From Mycobacterium helveticum (lineage in GTDB: Bacteria > Actinomycetota > Actinomycetes > Mycobacteriales > Mycobacteriaceae), in contig NZ_VMQU01000026.1 of NCBI RefSeq assembly GCF_007714205.1, positions 1-47,035 on the forward strand: a stretch of 47,035 nucleotides of DNA, given 5' to 3'. Of the stretch, positions 41,230-47,035 are shown one piece after another. Each line of letters begins with the position of its first letter. The stretch's first letter is position 1. A model generated the notes under the pieces. The model saw nothing but the letters and a program-made list of their open reading frames with translations, ran no database searches and was not told the DNA's origin. A program made the position numbers and the translations under genes.

Positions 41230-42696
41230 TCAGCCTTTGGCCGCCGAGCGGCCGGCGCGGCGCCCGTAGAAGCTGCCGTCGCCCAGCGAGATGCCGCTGG
41301 CATACCCCCAGGCGGCCAGCCCGGCCGTCGAGCGACCCGCGGCAAACAGCCCCGGGATCGGCTCGCCGCTGACGTGCAGCACCTCGGCGTCCAGCGTGGT
41401 GCACAGCCCACCCAGCGTGAACCCGCCGGTGTTCTCGCGCAGGTCGATCGCCCCGACGGGGGACCCGATCGGCCTCAGCCACTCGGGCTTCTTGTGCAGC
41501 AGCGGGTCCTCGCCGCGCGCGGCGCCGTCGTTGTAGGCGGCCACGGTCGCCTGCAGCGAGCCCGGCGCCAGCCCCATGTCGCGTTCCAGGTCGGCGACGC
41601 TGTCGGCCACCCAGGTCGCCTCCCGCAGCATGAATTTCGGCGACCATGAGTTCATCGCCTCGTCCTGGGCGTCGCCGTCGATGATCAGGTAGGCCGTGTT
41701 GTCCTGCTGGTACAGCGTGAGCTGCCCGATCCGGCCGGGGTAGGTGTCCTCGGCGACGTAGCGCTGGCCGCGGCCGTTGACCAGGATGCCGCGCACCAGT
41801 TGCTGAGGGTCGATGAAGATGGCGACCTCGGTGGCGTCCATGTGGGCCAGGTCGGCGCCCAGTGCCTGCGCCATCCGGATGCCCTGCCCGTCGTGCTGCT
41901 CGATCGAGGCGGCCGGCCGCCCGGCGATGCGCGGGGCGTATCGGGTGACCATCGCGTCGTTGTAGGCGAAGCTGCCCATCGCCAGCACCACCCCGCGGCG
42001 CGCCCGGACGTTGATCTCGGCGCCGTAGCGGCGGGCGCGGATCCCGGCCACCCTGCCGTCGGACTCGACGATCAGGCACCGCACCCGCACGTCGTAGAGC
42101 GCCCGGGCGCCGGCCGCGGTGGCCGTCTCGACGAGCGGCTTCATCAACATGTAGCCCGCGCTGGCCTCGCCCTGCTTCTTGTTCGACATCTGCGGGACGT
42201 GTCCCCGCGGGGCGGGGGAGGCGATGGTGTTGAACGGGTACGCGTTCTCGCCGCCGCTGTACATCAGGCCCTGATCGCCCATCGGCTCCCAGCCGGGTTC
42301 GGAGAAGAACTCCGCCTTGAACGGCACACCGCAGCCGACGAGCCAGTCGAAGTGGGCGACGCTGCCGGCGCAGTAGTCGGCAATGCGTTCCCCGTCGGCC
42401 CCGGGGCCCATCGCGACGTTGAGGAAGGCCGCCATGTTCTCGACGGAATCATCGAAGCCACAAGCCTTTTGCAGCGGCGTGCCGCCGCCGAGGTAGATGA
42501 AACCGCCCGCCATGGCCGCCGCGCCGCCCCAGGAACCGCTGCGTTCGAGCACCAGGACGTCGGCGCCGGCGCGGGCCGCCTCGACCGCCGCGGCGGCTCC
42601 GGCGATGCCGTATCCGGCGATCACGACGTCGGCCTCGTCGTCCCAGGAGCTGATCGACGCCGCCGGGACCGGGGTGACGTCGGTATCGGGTGTCAT
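41230..42696 (-). CDS. KstD/fumarate-reductase-like flavoprotein (Rv1817-like)
   Basis: A 488-residue FAD protein. FAD site VVIAGYGIAGAAAAVEAARAG is at residue 25, VLERSGSWGGAAAMAGGFIYLG near 48 is the family signature, and GVVLAMGSFAYND and a C-terminal GLFAAGRSTAGLAAWGYASG close the flavin site. It is similar to M. tuberculosis flavoprotein Rv1817 and the broader 3-ketosteroid-dehydrogenase-like group. It is the last gene of a coupled operon with hsaA and hsaC homologues, its ATG overlapping the hsaC stop in ATGA. It probably introduces a double bond into the same substrate; this is inference. Confidence 0.87.
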   Translation of the reverse strand: MTPDTDVTPVPAASISSWDDEADVVIAGYGIAGAAAAVEAARAGADVLVLERSGSWGGAAAMAGGFIYLGGGTPLQKACGFDDSVENMAAFLNVAMGPGADGERIADYCAGSVAHFDWLVGCGVPFKAEFFSEPGWEPMGDQGLMYSGGENAYPFNTIASPAPRGHVPQMSNKKQGEASAGYMLMKPLVETATAAGARALYDVRVRCLIVESDGRVAGIRARRYGAEINVRARRGVVLAMGSFAYNDAMVTRYAPRIAGRPAASIEQHDGQGIRMAQALGADLAHMDATEVAIFIDPQQLVRGILVNGRGQRYVAEDTYPGRIGQLTLYQQDNTAYLIIDGDAQDEAMNSWSPKFMLREATWVADSVADLERDMGLAPGSLQATVAAYNDGAARGEDPLLHKKPEWLRPIGSPVGAIDLRENTGGFTLGGLCTTLDAEVLHVSGEPIPGLFAAGRSTAGLAAWGYASGISLGDGSFYGRRAGRSAAKG

Positions 42697-43601
42697 AACC
42701 GCATCGCCGCGGGCATCTCACCGATCCACTGATGGCCCCAGTAGCTGTCGGCGGTGATTTCCTCTGCGGTGTAGTAGTTTTCGTCGACTCGCATGCCGTC
42801 GGTGCCGAATTCGATGTCCCAGTCGCCGGGGGCGCGCACGTAGAACGACACCATCTTGTCGTTGGTGTGCCGTCCCAGCGTGGACGAGAGCCGGAATCCC
42901 TCGGCGTTGACCCGGTCCAGCGCCCGACCCACGGCATCGAGGGTGTCGACCTCGACCATGATGTGCACCAGGCGGGGGTCACGCTGATGAGCGGCCGGGA
43001 CGATCGCCAGGCTGTGGTGCCGCTCGTTGATGCCCAGGAAGCGCACTCGCACCGGACCGAACTCCGGCGGGACCGGGACCCGGAACGCGCCCCGGGATCG
43101 GAACCCCAGCACCTCGGTGTAGAAGCCGAACAGGCCGCCCGGGTCCGTGCTGGGCAGCACGACATGGCCCAAGCCCTGGTCGCCGGTGACGAACTTCGCG
43201 CCGAACGGGGTGATCACCGGGCTGTGGTCGAGCACCGCGCCGTGAAACACCTCGCACGTGGTGCCGGCGGGGTCCTCGAAGGTGATCGCCTCCTCGACGC
43301 GACGGGCCTCGGCCTGTGCGTCGGAAAGTTGCTTGAACGCCACCCCGGCGCCGTCGAGGGCGACCTTGACCCGGTGCAGGCCGGGGTGGTCGCGCACCTC
43401 CCAGCCCACGGTGCGGACCCGTTCGGTCTCCCCGGGCACCACGATCAGCCGGGCCGCGCGTTCGTCCATCCGCAGATACAGCGCCGAGGGGTCGGGGCCC
43501 TTTCCCTCGGCGAAACCCAGGACGCCGAAGGCGAGCTGCCGCCACCGGTCGATGTCGTTGGTCGAAATAGTAACGTAGCCAAGGCGTTTCAGATCGGACA
43601 C
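42693..43601 (-). CDS. hsaC: Extradiol ring-cleavage dioxygenase (HsaC-like)
   Basis: A 302-residue two-module vicinal-oxygen-chelate dioxygenase, close to M. tuberculosis HsaC (Rv3568c). The Fe(II) triad is His146 (GLGHVVLP), His213 (LVHIMVEVD) and Glu264 (WDIEFGTDG). The second-shell NERHHSLA and TLGRHTNDK motifs are present. HsaC cleaves the catechol 3,4-DHSA from steroid ring A, made by HsaA; the next enzyme, hydrolase HsaD, is missing here. Starts 13 nt after the hsaA stop and overlaps the following flavoprotein gene. It is a paralogue of the cholesterol enzyme, with possibly different catechol substrate. Confidence 0.9.
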   Translation of the reverse strand: MSDLKRLGYVTISTNDIDRWRQLAFGVLGFAEGKGPDPSALYLRMDERAARLIVVPGETERVRTVGWEVRDHPGLHRVKVALDGAGVAFKQLSDAQAEARRVEEAITFEDPAGTTCEVFHGAVLDHSPVITPFGAKFVTGDQGLGHVVLPSTDPGGLFGFYTEVLGFRSRGAFRVPVPPEFGPVRVRFLGINERHHSLAIVPAAHQRDPRLVHIMVEVDTLDAVGRALDRVNAEGFRLSSTLGRHTNDKMVSFYVRAPGDWDIEFGTDGMRVDENYYTAEEITADSYWGHQWIGEMPAAMRL

Positions 43602-43614
43602 AGCGGCAAGCCTC

Positions 43615-44799
43615 TCAGATCAGCGCCCGCAGCGGCCCCTGGGGCGGATCGACACCCAGCGAACTCAGGGCCGACGCATGGTAGATGGTGCCGGGGACGT
43701 GGATGGCGTGCATCTGGCCGACATGCACATCGCGCCAGTAGCGCTGCAGCGGCTTGTCCATCCGCGACGCGTTGCCGCCCGAGCGGGCGAAGATCTCGTC
43801 GACCGCCGACACCGCGCGCCACACCGCGCGGACCTGGGTGCGCCGCCCGGCCGCGCGGTCGGCGAACGACACCTCCTTGCCGGCGGCGACCATGTCGTAG
43901 ATCCGGTCGGCGTTGGCGAGCAGTTCCTGGCGGGCGGCGTTGATGTCGGCGGCCGCCTCGCCGATGGCGTACATGACGTAGGGGTCGTCCTTGATCGCGG
44001 TTCCGGTGGCCCCGACCCGCTCCCGCTGATAGTCCAGGTGTGCGGCCAGCGCCCCCTCTGCGATCCCGATGGTCGCCGCGGAGATCCCCAGCGGGAACAT
44101 CGTCGACCACGGCATCAGATACAGCGGCTCGGTCATCCCGGCCTCACGCTGGGCGGTGCCGTCCATCACCTTGGTGGCGTCCATGGTCCGGTAGGCGGGG
44201 ACGAACGCGTCGGAGACGATGACGTCCTTGGAACCGGTTCCGCGCAACCCCACCACGTTCCACGAGTCCTCGACGATCTCGTAGTCCTTGCGCGGCAGGA
44301 TCATGTGCAGCATCTGCGGCGGCATCACCGGAATGCCCTGCTCGTCGCCGAGCATCGCGCCCAGGATGATCCAGTCGCAGTGGTCGGTGCCCGAACTGAA
44401 CTGCCAGCAGCCGTTGAAGATGTAACCCCCATCGACAGGCTTGGCCACGCCCTGCGGCGCGTACGGGGAGGCCATCCACGTGTCGACGTCGTCGGCCCAG
44501 ACCTCGGCAGCCACCTTCGGGTCGGCGTACGCCAACTGGTAGGGGTGCACACCCACCACCCCGACGATCCAGCCGGCCGCCGGATCGAGTGCCGCGGTGG
44601 CCATCACCGTCTCGGCGAACTCGCGGGGGTGCGCCTCGAAGCCCTGGTAGCCCTTCGGTTGCAGGAGCCGGATCAAGCCGGCCGCCTTCATCAGCTTCAC
44701 GGTGTCGTCGGTGAGCCGGCCGAGCCGTTCGGCCTCGGCGGCCCGCTCTCGCAACTGGTCGGCCATCGCCGCCACCCGGTCAATAACCCGCTCGCTCAT
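43615..44799 (-). CDS. hsaA: HsaA-like flavin-dependent monooxygenase (acyl-CoA dehydrogenase fold)
   Basis: A 394-residue protein of the HsaA/HpaH-type group D monooxygenases, same length as M. tuberculosis HsaA (Rv3570c). Shared segments include LLQPKGYQGFE, VGVVGVHPYQLA, FNGCWQFSSGTDHCDW, VVGLRGTGSKDVIV and IQRFWRDAHAG-type LQRYWRDVHVGQMHA, with the catalytic His of H-C/D-W and the C-terminal Asp-His pair. HsaA hydroxylates the phenol 3-HSA to a catechol for HsaC, using FMNH2 from HsaB, which is not in view. ATG 44799 has AAGGA 8 nt upstream. First gene of the minus operon, divergent from the monooxygenase at 44928. Confidence 0.9.
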   Translation of the reverse strand: MSERVIDRVAAMADQLRERAAEAERLGRLTDDTVKLMKAAGLIRLLQPKGYQGFEAHPREFAETVMATAALDPAAGWIVGVVGVHPYQLAYADPKVAAEVWADDVDTWMASPYAPQGVAKPVDGGYIFNGCWQFSSGTDHCDWIILGAMLGDEQGIPVMPPQMLHMILPRKDYEIVEDSWNVVGLRGTGSKDVIVSDAFVPAYRTMDATKVMDGTAQREAGMTEPLYLMPWSTMFPLGISAATIGIAEGALAAHLDYQRERVGATGTAIKDDPYVMYAIGEAAADINAARQELLANADRIYDMVAAGKEVSFADRAAGRRTQVRAVWRAVSAVDEIFARSGGNASRMDKPLQRYWRDVHVGQMHAIHVPGTIYHASALSSLGVDPPQGPLRALI

Positions 44800-44827
44800 G
44801 GTGTCGTCCTTACGTGTGTGGGGTCAC

Positions 44828-44838
44828 TACATGATGTA
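44828..44838. promoter_or_regulatory. Candidate operator palindrome TACATgATGTA
   Basis: TACATGATGTA: two 5-bp arms (TACAT/ATGTA) about a central G, 28-38 nt upstream of the hsaA-like start and 89-99 nt before the monooxygenase start. It sits in the divergent promoter gap, so a regulator could control both operons from it. Confidence 0.4.
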
Positions 44839-44913
44839 CCGCAGCCGGGCGTGATTGCGGCCGAAACCGCCCGTTGACCGGGAGGGGCAGCGGGCCCTCG
44901 CGACGGGGGTCCC

Positions 44914-44919
44914 TACCGT
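44914..44919 (+). promoter_or_regulatory. -10 element placing the monooxygenase gene as leaderless
   Basis: TACCGT (TANNNT) ends 8 nt before GTG 44928, so the transcript probably starts at the codon itself. Confidence 0.4.
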
Positions 44920-44927
44920 GAACGGGT

Positions 44928-46544
44928 GTGAGCATCACCGGCGAGCGGGTGGCCCTCGACGTCATCGTGGTCGGGGCGGGATTCGCCGGTCTCTACGCCC
45001 TGCACAGGCTGCGCGCTCAAGGCCTGTCGGTGCGGGTTGTCGAGGCCGCGCCCGAATTGGGCGGAACCTGGTACTACAACCGGTATCCGGGCGCGCGCTG
45101 CGACGTCGAGAGCGTCGACTACTGCTACTCGTTCTCCGATGCCCTGCAGCAGGAATGGGACTGGACCGAGAAGTACGCCTCCCAGGCAGAGATTCTGCGC
45201 TACCTGAACTGGGTGGCCGACAAACTCGATTTGCGTCGTGACATCGTGTTCGACGCGCGCGTCGTCTCCGCGGTGCTCGACGAGACGGTCCTGCGCTGGA
45301 CGGTCACCGCCGACGGCGGTCAGGTGTACTCGGCGCGGTTCTGCGTGCTGGCCACCGGCCCGTTGTCGGCCGCGATGACCCCCGACTTCCCCGGCCTGGA
45401 CACCTTCGCGGGGGAGATCCACCACACCGCCCACTGGCCGCACCGCCCCGTGGATTTCACCGGCAAACGGGTGGCGATCATCGGCACGGGATCGTCTGGC
45501 ATCCAATCGATCCCGATCATCGCCGAGCAGGCGGAACACCTCTATGTCTTCCAGCGCACTCCCAACTACAGCGTTCCGGCCGGCAACAAGCCGCTGTCCG
45601 CGGCCGAACTCGACGACATCAAGGCCGGCTACGCCGAGCGACGTCGGCTGTCGTGGCGCAGCGGCGGCGGGTCGCCGCACATCACCGCACCCGGGCCGAC
45701 TTTTGCCTTTACGCCCCAGCAGCGCCGCGCGGCGTTCGAGAAGCGCTGGCGGCTGGGCGGCGTGCTGTTCTCCAAGACTTTCCCCGATCAGATGACCGAC
45801 CAGGCAGCCAATGACGAAGCGCGCCGGTTCTACGAAGAGAAGGTCCGGGCGATCATCGACGATCCCGCGGTGGCCGATCTGTTGATCCCCACCGACCACC
45901 CGATCGGGACGAAGCGCATCTGCACCGACAGCAACTACTTTGAGACGTTCAACCGCCCCAACGTGTCGCTGATCAGCGTGCGCGCCGCCCCGATCGAGTC
46001 CGTCGACGCCACCGGGATCACCACCACCGACGGCCATTACGACCTCGACATGATCGTGCTGGCGACCGGTTTCGACGCCATGACGGGGGCGCTGGGCAAG
46101 ATCGGCATCACCGGACGCGGCGGCGCCACGCTGCGCGACGGCTGGGCGCACGGCCCGCGCACCTACCTGGGTTTGGGCGTCGACGGATTCCCCAACCTGT
46201 TCATCGTCTCGGGTCCCGGCGCACCGGCGGTGCTGGCCAACATGGTGCTGCACGCCGAAGCGCACGTGAACTGGATCGCCGACGCCATCGCCTACCTCGA
46301 CGGCCACGGCTACACCGCGATGGAACCGACCCGCGATGCCGTGGACGCCTGGGGCGCCGAGTTGGCCCGGCGTGCCGACGCCTCGCTGTTCACCAAGGCG
46401 AACTCCTGGTACATGGGCGCCAATGTGCCCGGAAAGCCAAGGGTTTTCATGTTGTTCATCGGCGGCTTCGCCGCCTACAACGACATCTGCGCCGAGGTCG
46501 CCGACGCCGGGTACAACGGGTTCGACCTGATCAAGGCGCCATGA
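44928..46544 (+). CDS. Flavin-containing Baeyer-Villiger-type monooxygenase
   Basis: A 538-residue NADPH flavoprotein of the cyclohexanone/steroid monooxygenase type. FAD motif VVGAGFAG at residue 15, GGTWYYNRYPGARCD near 45 (GGTW signature), the BVMO fingerprint FAGEIHHTAHWP near 163, and the second dinucleotide site IIGTGSSGIQ near 185. DMIVLATGFDAMTGA near 380 is the usual late motif. It inserts oxygen next to a ketone, forming an ester or lactone. Its place against hsaA-hsaC suggests it acts on a cyclic or steroid ketone. The start is GTG 44928; the following truncated SDR overlaps its stop in ATGA. Confidence 0.9.
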   Translation: MSITGERVALDVIVVGAGFAGLYALHRLRAQGLSVRVVEAAPELGGTWYYNRYPGARCDVESVDYCYSFSDALQQEWDWTEKYASQAEILRYLNWVADKLDLRRDIVFDARVVSAVLDETVLRWTVTADGGQVYSARFCVLATGPLSAAMTPDFPGLDTFAGEIHHTAHWPHRPVDFTGKRVAIIGTGSSGIQSIPIIAEQAEHLYVFQRTPNYSVPAGNKPLSAAELDDIKAGYAERRRLSWRSGGGSPHITAPGPTFAFTPQQRRAAFEKRWRLGGVLFSKTFPDQMTDQAANDEARRFYEEKVRAIIDDPAVADLLIPTDHPIGTKRICTDSNYFETFNRPNVSLISVRAAPIESVDATGITTTDGHYDLDMIVLATGFDAMTGALGKIGITGRGGATLRDGWAHGPRTYLGLGVDGFPNLFIVSGPGAPAVLANMVLHAEAHVNWIADAIAYLDGHGYTAMEPTRDAVDAWGAELARRADASLFTKANSWYMGANVPGKPRVFMLFIGGFAAYNDICAEVADAGYNGFDLIKAP

Positions 46545-46921
46545 TGAGCGGATTGCCCGACAAGGTCGTGGTGGTCACCGGCGCGGCGCGGGGTACCGGA
46601 CGCGTGCACTGTGAACCGTTCGCCGGCGCCGACGCGATCGCCCTGGACGTGCCCTCGGTTGCTGCTGAGTTGGCCGACACCGCACGCACAGTGGAGGCCC
46701 GCGGGCGCCGTTGCGTCACGGCGGTGGCCGACGTCAGCGAACTCGGCGCCGTGACCGCCGCGATCGACGCCGGGGTGGCCGCACCGGCCCGGCTGGACGT
46801 CGTCGTCGCCAACGCCGTGGTCCATTTCCCCGGCGCGCCCGCCCGGGAACTGGACCCGCGCGGGTGGCAGCCCACGCTCGACAGCAAGGTGAGGTCTCTG
46901 TGCCGTAGGACCGATTCCTAA
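46541..46921 (+). pseudogene. Truncated mycofactocin-type SDR
   Basis: An N-terminal SDR half: VVVVTGAARGTGRVHCEPFA, ALDVPSVAAELADTA, and VVVANAVVHFPGAPARELDPR, the NAD-binding and NAG-equivalent segments of the mycofactocin-coupled group. Similarity ends at about 46888, before catalytic Ser, Tyr and Lys; the last dozen residues (to TAG 46919-46921) are from unrelated sequence. The ATG at 46541 overlaps the monooxygenase stop in ATGA (a second ATG at 46544). The sequence past the break is lower in GC. Confidence 0.75.
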
Positions 46922-47035
46922 GCGAACGTGAATCCACTGCGAGATTTGTTGCGATTTTTGGCTCTATTGCCATGAATGTGGATGACCTCATGTGTGGTAT
47001 GGGAGCTCGAGGGTGACCGGCCCGCAGACGAGCAT
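46892..47035. other. Lower-GC segment at the break, possible mobile-element end
   Basis: The last 144 bases interrupt the SDR. Bases about 46920-47000 are near half A/T, against about two-thirds G/C elsewhere. A 13-codon frame from ATG 46971 (MNVDDLMCGMGARG) closes at once. No complete transposase, inverted repeat pair or recognised element can be seen, because the window stops. Confidence 0.3.

Noticed and set aside
46971..47015. Small transposase start at the right edge
   Set aside because: The frame closes after 14 codons and shows no transposase motif; too little sequence is present to name an element.
1..47035. tRNA, rRNA, CRISPR arrays, phage or plasmid genes
   Set aside because: No cloverleaf-like sequence, repeat-spacer array, integrase or replication gene was seen in either strand.

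Overview
The window is high-GC actinobacterial DNA. Gene order, GTG/TTG starts and many close relatives of Mycobacterium tuberculosis proteins (SigC, CtpB, Rv0102, Rv0093c, DesA3, KshA, HsaA, HsaC, the Rv2671-type reductase, mycofactocin-type SDRs) point to a slow-growing mycobacterium, probably of the M. avium complex type. All family assignments come from reading the sequences and from memory of the families. No database search was run.

Region 1 (0-9.4 kb) looks like stress and envelope lipid functions. It holds an alpha/beta hydrolase fused to an AMP-binding (ANL) domain, a short S30AE/HPF-like ribosome-hibernation protein in a patch full of short tandem duplications, a TetR regulator with a DesA3-like acyl desaturase, and a P1B-5 metal ATPase with a C-terminal hemerythrin domain.

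Region 2 (9.4-17.7 kb) is a copper-associated block. A run of gene remnants (ATPase N-terminus, NRPS terminal reductase, methyltransferase C-terminus) lies beside intact sigC, ctpB, a CopD/CtaG membrane protein and a zinc-finger anti-sigma-like membrane protein. It looks like a collapsed version of the M. tuberculosis Rv0092-Rv0103c region, whose nrp operon makes metal-binding isonitrile lipopeptides. A secreted LAS-type protein follows.

Region 3 (17.7-27 kb) is mixed housekeeping and accessory: DUF6632 protein, dioxygenase fossil, SDR, Na+/H+ antiporter, DUF732 secreted protein, MFS transporter, SalK-like protein, and a type III glutamine synthetase.

Region 4 (27-36 kb) is rich in redox enzymes: RibD-type reductase with flavin reductase, an NDH-2/FSP1-like flavoprotein coupled to a DUF1295 protein, a mycofactocin-type SDR pair, and a divergent coupled operon NTF2-like / sulfotransferase / DUF1214 / SDR.

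Region 5 (36-47 kb) resembles part of the steroid-ring degradation pathway. It has a PadR regulator, a KstD-like flavoprotein, KshA oxygenase, an IclR regulator with a palindromic site, a coupled operon hsaA-hsaC-flavoprotein, and a divergent Baeyer-Villiger type monooxygenase. HsaB, HsaD, KshB and uptake genes are not in view. The window ends in an SDR cut off by lower-GC sequence that may be a mobile element end. Two copies of a palindromic repeat (28365-28422 and 41159-41218) mark gaps in regions 4 and 5.
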